The translations under genes and the position numbers were made by a program. A DNA stretch of 64,000 bases from Actinoallomurus vinaceus (GTDB taxonomy: Bacteria; Actinomycetota; Actinomycetes; Streptosporangiales; Streptosporangiaceae). Below the pieces are notes generated by a model that did no database searches, was not told the origin of the DNA, and saw only the letters and a list, made by a program, of their open reading frames with translations. Positions 18,801 to 30,800 of the stretch are shown piece after piece; within the stretch, counting starts at the first letter, position 1, and every line of letters starts with the position of its first letter. The stretch lies in contig NZ_BAABHK010000002.1 in NCBI RefSeq assembly GCF_039542055.1, positions 496,001-560,000 on the forward strand, in the 5' to 3' direction.

Positions 18801-21800
18801 ATCAAACCCGGCGGATGCGGAGGCACCGAGATTCATCGCTCCCGTCAGCGATTGCGCGGTGGGGGACGCGATCATCGTGCCCCGGAGTACCTCCACCTTA
18901 CGGTCGCGGCGGATGCCGGTGGACAGCATTTCGCTACGGCGGCCGGTGAGCTGGATCGTCACGCTGTGGCCATTCGGCAATTGCAGCTTGCGCCGGAATC
19001 CCCGAGACCTCAGCACCCGGCGACTCTGGGTGTTGGCACCGTCCCACCCGAAATCGACCACGATCTGCCGGTGCAGCTCGTGCCTCTGCATGGGAGTCAA
19101 CGGGGGAAGGCCGCGTTGCTTGATCGCTTCCTTGCTGAGACCCATCACCGCCTCTGCGATCTCACGAGCGGACTTTCCGTCCAGCATGACGTAGCCGGGG
19201 CCGGCACCGCGGTTCTCATGGAGATGCGGGTGGTAGAGGGGCGTGCCCTGCTCCGCGGCCTCCTGCTGCTCCGCGGCGGGGTGGTCGGGTGCGACGAGAC
19301 CCGGCCGCGGGGAGCCGGTGCCTTCGAGCTCCGTTTCAAACGCCGGAACGTCTTCCCTCGCCACCCGCCCGTACTCGGTCCCCGACTCCTGGAACGGGGG
19401 AGCGTCGTTCACTATCGACAGGTCGGAAACCAGCTCAAGCGTGAACCGTTGGCCCAGCTCGTAGGCGACGGTGGGCCCTTCCGTCAGGAGCTTCTGCCAT
19501 AGCATGACCCCCCGGTCCACTCCCAGGCTCCGCGAGGAGCCGCCACCGGCGTTGCCCTTGGCATTGCCCCCCACGATGAACGACGGGCCGAAAGGTATCG
19601 TCAACCCGCCTGCCGAACTCCCCCCCGTGCTCCCGTAGAGGCTGTTCACCTCGATGGAGCGCTGCTGCATCCACGTGGTCATGTCGATATCCGCGCCTTG
19701 CAGACGGTGCACCGACTCGAGTTCGCTCTTCAGGACCAGACCAATCGGTCCGTCGATCCCCTCGAACGTGAACTTTTGCGAGGGAAGACCGAGACCCGTG
19801 TGGTGGGTGTACAGACGCATCTGGTGGCGTTCGCTCAGGAACAGCCGGATCTGCCGCATCGTCTCGCCACTGCGAGCGATGACATCCGCGCCGAACCGCT
19901 CAAGCAGGAACGTCTCCAGCTTCCCCCAGAGACGCTCCAGACCGTCGATCGCCTCCAGGGAGACATACGTCCACAAGACGTCGTCCGGTTTCTCCCCATG
20001 AAGGGTGATTTCTCGCTCCCGCTGCGGGCGCACCGGCAGCCCGTGGTCCGCGGGCACCTGCGGGACGTGCGAGTCGGGGAAGCCCACCTTCACGTCCAGC
20101 GGCTCCGAACGCACCGGCGGCGCGGCCTCGGCGGCACCCTTGTACGGACCGACCGTCGCCCTCAGGCGGGCGCCCGTGTGGATGAACCAGACGGCATCTC
20201 CCGTCGGGGTCGTCCGCCGTCCCACGCTGATCGACGTTTCCGCGAGGCCATGGCTCCGTTCGCTCCCGGCGTTCACCGAACCCCCGGGGAGAAAGGGAAT
20301 GCCGACGAATGACGCGATGGGCGCGGTCGACACTCCCCCGCTCCAGGAGGTCGACCAAGCCTGGGAAGCGGTGACGCGGAGGTCCGTCTCAGGGTCCCAG
20401 GCGACCCCCCACTTCTCTCCCTCCTTCGGATTATCCGGGCCGGCTACCCGGGCGGTCTCGCGCACGCCCTCACGCGGCAGTTCCAGCGTGACGTTGACGC
20501 GGTAGAAGTCGTCCCGGCCGGGCAGTTTGGCGATGGCGTCGACTCCACCGTGGGCGAGCCAGTCGCCCCACTCCTGGTCCCCCACCTCTTGCCGGGTCTT
20601 GGCCAGCTCTTCCAGGGCGATGTTCACGAATTCGTCGACGTCCGTATCGGAGATTTCTTCGACGTCCGTGTCGAAAAGCGGCAGCTGCCGTACGGCATCG
20701 CGTATGACCGTGTCCAGTTCGGCGATCAGGCCTTCCAGATCACCGATCCTGCCCGCCTCCCCGAAGCGCCCGGAAAGGGCCAGCCCCACGGGCAGCCCCC
20801 GGACCGGGGCCGGCTCCTCCGACGTGTCGGACGGCGGGTCGGAGGGCGCATCTGCCCCCTCGCCCGGTGGCGTGCGGGTTTGATCGGTGCCCTCGGCGTC
20901 GGTCGCCGCGTGCACGGGCATCCCCTCGGTATCGAACTCAACAGATGGCAGGTGCTCCGCCGCCACGCGGTCGTCGGCGCCATCGACAGACTCCAGATGG
21001 TTCTGAGGCGCCGCGACGTACGGGTCCAGAGGCGGCGGGTCGGAGCGCCTCCGCCCGAATGCCTCGCCGAACTCGCGGCGCACGCGAGCGTCGAGCACCC
21101 GGAGGCCGCCCAGCTCGTGCGCCCGCGCCAGGTCCCGTCCGAGCTCGTCGATGACGGCGAGCCGCCTGTGCGGGATCTGCGTGCGTCCCGCGACGTCGAT
21201 CCGCCAGCGGGTCAGCAGACCCGCCATGACGTCGCCGGTCACGGTCAGCTCTCCGTCCCGCCAGCGGGTGGTCACATCGGTGAGCTGACGGTCCGACAGC
21301 GGCACATTCCGGAGCGCGTACTGCCGGAGCGCGTCCTGCTCCGCCAGCAGGAACCACACGGTGCGGTCCTCGAGCCGCTGCGGGTCCCGCAGGTCGATGC
21401 TCGCGGGGAGGAGCTTCGCGTGCTTCTCCTGCCGGCCCTGGACGGTGAAGTCCACCGGCGCCTCGAAGAGGTAGGCCCGGTCGATCTTGAGCCTGATCAT
21501 CTCGAGCGCGCCGCTCACGCCGCGGGTCCGGCCGGTGTTGTGCTGCCAGCGCCGGCTCAGGTCGAACTCACCGGCGACGTTCGCCTGCCCGGCGACGTCG
21601 CCGAGGATGGCGTCGAGCTGTTCCCAGGTGACGCCCCAGGACTTGAACGCGGTGAGCCGGCTCTCCAGCAGCACCAGCGTGATGAGGCCGAGGACGAAGG
21701 GGTCGGCGGTCGCGTCGACGAACGTCGCGGGGCCCATCGCGCCGGAGATGTCCAGCGCGCCGAAGGTGTCGCGGATCAGGCCGGGGTCGAACGGCCGGTC

Positions 21801-24800
21801 GGTCGTGTACTCCCGGTTCAGGATCTCCTTCAGGTGCGCCCGGACCACGGTGAGCCCCGCGAACGCGCTCACGTCTCCGTCCGCCGGTCCGGCCGGGCCG
21901 ACCAGGTCCGGCAGCATCCGGGCCGCCGCCGCCCGCAGGCCGGTGACGTCCACGCCGAAGACGACCGCCTGGTCCAGGACGGCGGGCGGGGTGTGCCTCT
22001 CGGTGTTGAGCAGCTCGGCGACCGACATCATCGCGGGCGGCAGCGACGGATGCCTCTTGATCCCCAGCGGGGGCACGTACGCCTCGGCCGTCTGCCGCTC
22101 GAGCGGCGGCAGCACCCGGTCCCGCCGACCCTTCGCGCCCCTGCCTCTCAGCCCCGAATGCTGGTACTCGATCTGGACGATGTAGTCGTCGGTCATCTTC
22201 AGCTTCAGCGCCTTGCCGCTGACGTCCAGCAGCTCGGGCCGGTTGTGCAGGAGGCCGATCGCGTCGATGGCGCCGACGGTCCGCTGCAGCTCGGCGCCCC
22301 CCAGGGCCGCCTTGAGGTAGTGGTACATCGCCTTGAACTTGAAGCCCAGCGCCATCTTCCGGGAGTGGGTCGTCGAGAACCCGGCGGTGTCCATGCCCAT
22401 CGGCAGGTTGGTCAGGTGGAACGCGTCGGTGGTGTCGAGGTACTCCGGCGGCGCGTCCGCGCGGCTCCTGGCCCAGATGGTCACCTTGGCCGAGTCGACG
22501 TCCACATCGACGCCCGCGCCGCCGTGGCGCAGCCTGAACGTGAACTCCAGACCGTCCTGCTTCATCAGGTCGTAGTTGGTGAACAGGCCCTGCTCGGACA
22601 CCTCCTTCTCGAGCAGGTCCTGGTTCTTCCAGCGGCTCTCGAGCTTGTTGCCGTGGGTGTACCAGTGCTCTCCGGCGAACGGATCGTCGTCGTCCTCCGG
22701 CAGGAAGCCGTACGGCCGCACCTCGTCCGTGATGATGCGGCGAAGCTCCTCGACGGTCGACTCCTCCGGGAAGAGCAGGCCGAAGTGGATGCCCTTGCCC
22801 CGCAGGATGGGAGCGGGAACCGGCCCGGGGCGCTGGTCCTCCGCCGGCTCGATCCGCGCCAGCCTGAAGAACTCCGCGTCGGCGTCGTCTTCGGCGACGT
22901 CCCGGCCCGCGCCCTCGTCCGGCACGGCGCCCTTCCGCGCGACGTCGTCCCCGGTCCCGCGTACCAGCCGCGGATTGTACGGAACGGTGTCGCCGGTGGG
23001 AGGCGTCTTCAGGCTGAGCGCCTCCCGGTCCACGGGCAGGCCGTGCTCGAAGGCCTGCGGCTCGGGCGCGCTGATCAGCCCCCGGCTCACCACCGGTTCC
23101 GTCACCGTCTTCGTGCCCGGTGACGTCTTCGCGCCGCGGGCCTTCGCCTCCGCCTGCAGCAGCAGCTCGACGTCGTACGCGCCGGCGTGGCCCACCCAGC
23201 GCCGCACCTGGACGAGCAGGCCGACCCGGCCGGCCGACAGGGCGTCGACGTTCGTTTCGGTGTAGGACCCGCTCACGCTCAGGGCCAGGCCCACGTCGGA
23301 GAGGCCCGGGGGCAGCAGGCCGAACTCCACGCTCAGCGGGGTCACCGTGCTGCTGTTGGTGAGGTTGTGCGCTCCGCTGGTGCCGTCGATCGCGGTGCCG
23401 ACGTCCTCGATGTGCCGCTTGTCGCTGGTCACTCCGACCTGCCGCGTCTCCTGCGGCGGGCGTACGCCGCGGATGCGCACCGACGCGACCGTACGGCCGT
23501 GGTCGTCGTGCACCGTGAAGCGGTAACCGCCCTTCTTGTCGTTGACCGCCTTGGCGAGGTGGGTGTTGGTGTGGAGCACCTTCTGGTACAGCTCGCTCCG
23601 GACGTTGCCGCCGATCTTCAGCGTCAGGCCCTGCGACTCCAGCGTGTGCACGATCCGGTCGAAGAGCTCGGGAAGTCTCGTCAGGCCGGAGGCGAAGAAG
23701 TGCGGCGGCAGCCGGTCGGCCTTGACGCCGTCGCCGGTCGCGGTGACCTGGTTCCCGGTCGGATCCTCGAGGTAGTTGTCCGCGAGCCACAACTTCAGGC
23801 TCTCCGCGCCCGGATCCGCGATCCTGACCGGTTTGATGTCCTTCCAGTCGGGGGTCCTCCCGTCCGGTGACGCCGTGCGGACCTTGAAGGAGAGGTTCGG
23901 GCGGTAGGTCACCAGGGTCTCGGTGATCCGGTTGTCCTCGACGTGGCCGCTCTCGGCGTCCACGAGGTGACTGGTGCTGCGGTTGGACTGGTTCGCGACG
24001 CCCCTGACCGCGACCCCTGCCCTGATGCCCGCGCCCACGCCGATCCCGAACGACGCCGACAGGGCACCTGCGGTCCGCCCCGTCTGCCCCGTGAACGTGT
24101 CGACGTGCGTCCCGGTCGCGAAGGTGGCGTTGATCGTCTCGAAGCCCTCCGGCTCTCCCTCCGACTGTCCCTGCCGCGCCGGTGGCGTCGTGGACGCGGT
24201 CGTGGACTCCGCCGTGTCGTCGCGGACGTGCGGGTCACGGGGGTCGAACGTGACCAGCAGCTCCGCCTTGCCCAACTGCACCATCAGGCCGCTGGTGTTG
24301 GCGTCGTCGCTGCTGTCGCCGACGGTGTAGGGGTACCTGCCGAGCAGCTGCTTGACGAGCACGCTCAGCTCGGTGTCCGGAACCGTCACCCCGCGGTCGG
24401 CGAGCTCCGCGGTGACCGCCCTGAGCAGCGCCGGCATGTACGGCAGGCCCTCGCGGGGGACGCCGCGGGACCGCGCCATCGGGTCGATGTCCTTCGGCGC
24501 CATCCCGGCGAGGCCGGACGGCGCCGGCGGCAGCCCGAGCGGCGCCGGCGGCGTCCCGGCCGGCGCGTCCCGTAGGGGCTCGGGGGTCAGTACGGAGTGC
24601 ACCGGCGTCCCGACCGGCGTGTCCGGCTCGTACAACCGGAACCGCCCCGTCCCGGCGTCGTCCCGGGACGCACCGTCACCGGCGAGGGCGGCCTTGCTCT
24701 TGCCCTTGCCCGGACGCCGGACGCCGGCGGGCCGGGCGGTCAGCGTGCCGCTCTCGTGGTCGTAGTCCACGCCGTACGGTGCGGTCGGCACCGGCCCGCC

Positions 24801-27800
24801 GGTCGCCTCCGCGAGCCGCCGGGCCAGCGACGCCGAGCCGGCGTCCAGCAGGAACGGCTGGTACCCCGGCGCCTTGGCCGCCAGGACGGCGGTCAGCACG
24901 TCGATCGGGACGACCTTGTCGCCGATCACGACGTCGCCGTTCCGAATCCGGGCGATGACGAACACGGTGTCCGGAGGCACGATGGCGCCGAGTCGCCGGA
25001 CGGTCCCGTCGTCGAGGGCGGACAGGCCCGCCGGCGCCTCCGGGAACCAGATGCCCACCGGGCGTCCGTCCGTGGCCGAGCGCGTCTCGACGCGCTCCAG
25101 CACGTCCGCCAGCTTCATCGGCACGGCCGGCGGACCGGCGGGGTGCCGAAGCGCGGAGCCGATCGGCGCGTCCCCGCGCGCGGACTCGGGGTTGCCGCCG
25201 TGGTCGACCCGGTGCAGCCCCGCGCCGGCCTCGGTCTCGTCGGCCCACCGGACCCGCGGGGCACCGGGCCGCGCTCCGTCGACGGACCAGCCGGTTCCGA
25301 TGTAGACCGCCCGTCCGTCCTGAGCCGTCGACGTCGGCGTCAGGTAGAAGCCCGACCGGCCGCCGACGAGGGTGTGGCGTGTGCCCTCGCCGACCGACCG
25401 ATGGATGAGCTCACGCAGCCGGTCGGCGTTCTTCACCCGGCCGATCCAGCCGCTGTCGCCCCGCAGGATGGCGTCCGTCTCCTCATGGAAGAAGTCGTCG
25501 CCGAAGCTCACCCAGCCGTCCGGGGAGAGCACCGTCTCGTCGGGAAGCTCGATGGATCCCGCGTCGCTGACCTTGTACGAGAGCGGTTCGGAACTCGACG
25601 CGGTCACTCGCTTGTAGGTGGACCACTGCTCCCGTGACTTGCCGGTACGGGCCGGCACCTCGTGAGCGGGCACGCGGGTGAGGCCGCCACGACGAGGTCC
25701 CCCGACGGTCACCTCGTAGCCGATCGGCCGGTTCGCGAGCAGCGGATCGACCCCGGTGTCCCGCGATCCCCCGCGGAGGCCGCCGCTCTGCGTGCGAAGC
25801 CGTGAGGCGGGCTCCTCACCATCGGAGGAGGTCGGCGTGAGAGCCGTCGCCGACTCGGCCTCATCGACGGGCACGGGTGCGCGGGGCTCCGGCTCCAGCG
25901 CCGGCTCGACCTCGGCCGGGTTCTCGGATCCGCCGGCCCGGGACTCGGCCTCGGCGTCGGACCAGACGGGGCGCGTGAACCGCACCGCCGCCGCCTCATC
26001 GCCGGTCACCGGACCACCGGCCCGGTCCTCGGCACCGGACGGGACGGACGGCGTTCCCTCCTCCCGTTCGACCTCATCGATGGACGCCGGCGGCGTCGTC
26101 TGAGTCCGGGGGCTCAGGGTCGCGGACCCGGTCGACCCGCTCCGCCTACTCTGTTCGTCGCCGAACACGAGTACGGGGGCTTCACCGGGCGCGAACCGGA
26201 TCAGCGGCACGGCGCTCTCCACGCCCCATCGATGCCGCGACACGATCTCGTCGAAGATCTGCTGCTGGAAGGCGCCGTCCGGCTCCCAGTACATGTGCGC
26301 GCCGTGCCGAACTCCGACGTTCATGTGAGTCAGCAGCCAGATGACGTCGTTGTAGCCCTCCTCCGAGAGGTAGGAGCCGTCGTCGAGCAACCGGACGTGG
26401 TACAGGTCGTTGTCGGCGGCCAGGAGGCGATACTCGCCGTCCGCCGGGTCGAACTCCTCGACGAGCCCGTCCCGAACCCGGAACCTCCCCTCCTTGGCGT
26501 ACTCGGCCATCTCGGCGGACAGTTCGGCGTACTCGCTCCGTCTCCGCTCGAAGCGCTGCTCGATCCGCCGGCGCTGCGCCTGGGTCACGCGGCCGAGGTC
26601 GTCCTCGGACGGCATGCGCGGCTCGAAGAAGCCGACATGGCCGATCTCGTCTCTCGACGCGCCCAGGTGCACGTCCAGTTCATTGATCGTCTTCGCCTTG
26701 ATCTCGGCGGGCTTGGGACGCGCCCCCTCCGCCAGCCGACGGGCCGCCACCGGGTCCTTCGGGCGAATGTCCAGCACCACGTTCAACCGGTCGACGAAGT
26801 TCTGGAACCGACGCCGCTCGGCCTCGGACATTCCGAACTGGCCGGCCAGACGTTCCGGCGTCAGCGGCTCATCGCCGACGGGCTGCAGAGAAGGCAACCG
26901 GCCGGCGCGCAGCCTCGGCCCGCGCGGCACCGGCGGCACGGTCTCGTCGAGCGCGTCCATCAGGTCGGATACGAAGCTCCCGGCCCGTTCCGGCAGCTTA
27001 AGCACGGGAGGAGCGGACGTCCGGTCGGTCCGAGACGAGTTCGTCACCGGCCGCACCGGCGGCTCGGTCCCCTTGCGCGTCACCTGCGCGGTCGTCTCGA
27101 CCTGTGGAGCCGGAGCCGTCGTCTCGACCTGCGGAGCCGGAGCCGTCGTCTCGGTCCGCGAAGCGGGAACCGTCGTCTCGACCTGCGGAGCGGGCACCGT
27201 GGATTCGACCGGCGCGCTGAGCGGAACGGTCGTGTCACTCCGGCCCAGCAGGTCGGGCGTGAAATCGCCCAGTCCTTGTGGCAGGTCCGGCAGCACCGGG
27301 GGACGTGAGGTGGAGCTCGTCGCCGCCTCGTCCTGCTGATTCTCCGCCGGGGCCGCGGAACGCGACCGGAGCGAGGCGAAGTGCTTACGGGCGAAGCGGC
27401 GGAGCGCCGGCGCCTTGTACCAGCGCTTCGTCGCGGCCGGCGTGGCGTCACCGGACGTGACCGGCGTCTGGTCGCCGGACGTGACGGGGACTGCGGAACG
27501 GTGCCTGAGGTTCTCGATCTTCATGTGGACGAAGGCGCGGATCCGCTTGGGCTCGTACCAGCGGCGCTTCAGGGAGGTGCCCGCGACCGGCTCCGCCGTC
27601 TCCGGGTTCGGGCCGAAGAGGTGGGGCAGCCGCGTCTCCAGATCGTCGGCCAGCCGCCGGCCTCCGGCCGGGTCGTCCTCGAGCGGGAGCATGCCGTACA
27701 GGCCGTCGGGCGCGTGCACCCGGATGATGCCACGAGGCCCGGACAGGAAGACGTCGACGCCGAACTTGTAATGGCGGTAGCTGCGGGTGGCCTCCTTGTT

Positions 27801-30800
27801 CCGCTCCTCGGTCGCGCCGAGCTCACCCGACTGTTCCTCCGAGTGCTCCCGGCCGTACTCGCCGAGGCCGATGCCGAGCATCTTCGCCGACCCGGCCTCG
27901 CCGCCGATCTCGGGGCCGAATCGCAGATGCCAACCGGCGGATTCCTCGTGCTTCTCCTTGCCGGCCTCGCTCTCCTGGGTGTAGATCCGTCCCTTGAACG
28001 GTGTGCCGTCGACGGGGCCGATGACCTCCGCCCGGGTGATCTCCGCTCCGACGATGGCCTTCCGCCAGAAGACCGGCACTTGGTACGCGTTGGCCAGGAC
28101 GTGCTTGATGTAGGGCCGGAGCATGCCCTGCCCGGTGAAGTGCTGGTAGTGCAGGCCGGCGATCGTCGTGAAGTCCAGGCCGGGAACCCGCCAGGCGCCG
28201 GGAGCCCGCAGGTCCCGCGGCCCCCCGTACGGTGAGGCGACCGCTCCGGCCCATCGCTCGACGGCGCCCGCGAACGGGACGCCCCACGGATGCAGGTTCT
28301 TGATGAGGGCGTTCACCGCGTCCGGGTCCTGTCCCTGCCAGGGCCCGTGCTCGACCCACTGCGGGTCGGTCCCCAGGACGGGAGCGGGGGGCTCCGCCGG
28401 CACGTCGAGCGTGGCGATGTGGTTCGGGACCAGCAGCCGTACGTCGCCCTTGAGGCCGTCCGGACCCGGTTCGTCCACGTGGTGCCAGACGAACGGCCGG
28501 AGGTCGTACCAGAGATCACCGAGCTCGCGGGCCTGCGTGAGCCAGCCGAGGCCGGTGACCAGCCCCTTGGCGCTGCGTACCGGAACGTTCAGGATCTCCG
28601 GCGGCTCGACGCTCAGCCCCATCTCGAGCCGGAACTCCAGCGGATGCCTGTACTCCTGCGAGCCCTCCCGGGTGCCGGCGCGGTAGATCTCGAGCTTCTT
28701 CTCGCTCTCCTCGGAGCCGTGTCCGGACCTGCGTTCGTAGCCGCCGCCGATCTCCGGCCCGGCGTGGCCCTGGCCATGGCCCTCCCGGCCGACCCGGGCG
28801 CGAAGGTCGAAGCCGAGGTCCCACCCGAACGAGGAACCCTCGCTCTCGGTCAGCTCCGCCTGCCCCTCGTTGCGGAGGGTCAGCTTCACCTCCGGCCGAT
28901 CGAGCTGTTCCGTAGCGACGCCGGTCCGCGCCGTAACGCGTACCCAGAGGTAGCGGGTGGTGCCGAAGGGCAGCGGCAGGGGCACCCAGCGGGTCACGCC
29001 CGACCCGGTCAGCTCGCCGTTGTACTGGTTGCGCAGCCCGTCGGACGAGTACGCCGACTCGATGATGCGCCACAGCAGGTTCGGCCGCTCCTCGTCGTCG
29101 AAGAACGCGCGCAGGAGGCCGCGTTCCCGCAGCCGTTCCTTGATCCGGTCGAGGACGTCCTCTCCGTTGAGGGTCTCCGGGTAGGACATTCCCTTCAGTA
29201 GCGGGGGCGGTACGTGGCTCGTCGGCGGCCGCGGAACCGGCGGTGTCACTCCCGGCGCGGTCAGTCCGAGGTCGAAGATCCGGCGCTCCGGGACGAGCAG
29301 GTCCATCGCGTCCGTCACCCGCAGGTAGCGGGTCCCCATCGTCCGGCGGGACCTGCCCTTCCACCGGAAGAGCGTGACCTCGAACACCGGGTCCATGCGG
29401 TAGGTGTGCGTCTTACCGCCGTACGTGGCCCGGCTGATGTCGATCGGGCCGCGTTCCTTGCCCTTCTCCCGTTTGCTCTCCCACTGCGCCCCGCCGTGGC
29501 CGGTGACCTGGACGCGCGCGCCGAGGGGATGGTCCTTCTCCACCGAGGAGTCCGCGCCCCCGGTGTGGTCCTGGCCCCCCGCCAGGTCCGGCCCACCGTC
29601 GCCGAACAGGCCGTCCTCGGGGCTCAGGGAGTGCGGGGGCTCGGCCTCGGCGCCCAGCCGGAACTGCGGTCCCGCGCTGAACATCGGGCCGCCGCCCCAC
29701 TTGTGCTCGCTGGAGGCCTTGTGCAGGGTCGACCCCTGCGCGTACTGCTCGATCTCCGTGCCGTCGTCGGCGTTCACGTGGCGTGGCCGGTAGCCGCGCA
29801 GCCGGATGCGCAGCGCCTGCTTCATCCCGTCCGCGCCCCGCGGCAGGCCGACGAAGCGGCCCGACGTCCCGGCGAGCGCGGGGAAGAAGGCGGCGAGTTT
29901 GTCCGGCTGGGCCATCTCCTTGAGCTCGAGGGGCCAGTTGGCCTCATCGGCGAGCCAGTCGTCCGGCAGGCCGTTCGCCCTCGCGTACATCCTGGCCGCG
30001 AGACGGGGAAGGTGCGGGATGACGAAGAAGGACGGGTACAGCCCGGACGTCCCGCCGGCCCAGAAGTCGGCCTTGGGCTCCTGCGGCCAGTACCGGATCG
30101 CGGTGGCCCGGCCGGCCGCCCGGATCTGCTCCAGGGTCAGCGGCACGGCGGGCCGGTGCTCGTGCGGCACCACGACCCGCGCGGTCACATCGTTCGGCCG
30201 GTCGATGAACCAGGGCTCGGCGTGACCGCCGACCGCCCGCACGGACAGCTCGTAGATGACGTTGTAGTTGTGCTCGTCGACGTTCTCGGTGGTCTCGGTA
30301 CGGCGGTAGGACTTGGCGCCCCCGGAGAAGTCCTTCTTGGGGGTGTAGGCGTAGCCGCCGCGCACGCCACCGGCGCCGATCGCGACCCGCAGCCAGTCGA
30401 ACGCCCTGACCCGCAGACCCGCACCGGCCGCGACCCTCACACCGAGCTCGGTCTTGCGGTGCCCGGCCGCCGAGGCCGCCATCAGCGCCCGGCCATTGAC
30501 GGTCATCTTGTAGACGCCGTCCCGGTTCAGCCGCTCCATCAGGTAGGCCTTGGCCCTGAGCACGTACTTCCGGCCGCCGAGCGTCACCGTGTGCTCGATC
30601 CCGGCGATCAGCGGGTTGAGATCGGACTCCAGCGCCGGCCGGCTGTACCAGGTGGCCATCTCCAGGTCGACGTTGGACCAGTCCGGCTTCTGCTTCCGCT
30701 GCCGCTCCGACAGTGAGTCGTGGTGCAGCTTGGCGAGGACCGCCCGCAACTGCTCGTGGACCAGTTCCGAGCCGGGCAGGGTGACGCCCATCCCGAAACC

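Noticed and set aside
20550..23123. Plus-strand open frame of 857 codons
   Set aside because: It is a shadow of beta region 2 with no recognisable protein features.
21568..23790. Minus-strand alternative frame of 740 codons inside the giant gene
   Set aside because: It is out of frame with the giant ORF and Arg/Gly/Ala-biased, a same-strand frame shadow.
27091..27215. Possible CRISPR-like or VNTR non-coding repeat
   Set aside because: The units are contiguous, a multiple of three, and encode ETTAPAPQV repeats in frame.
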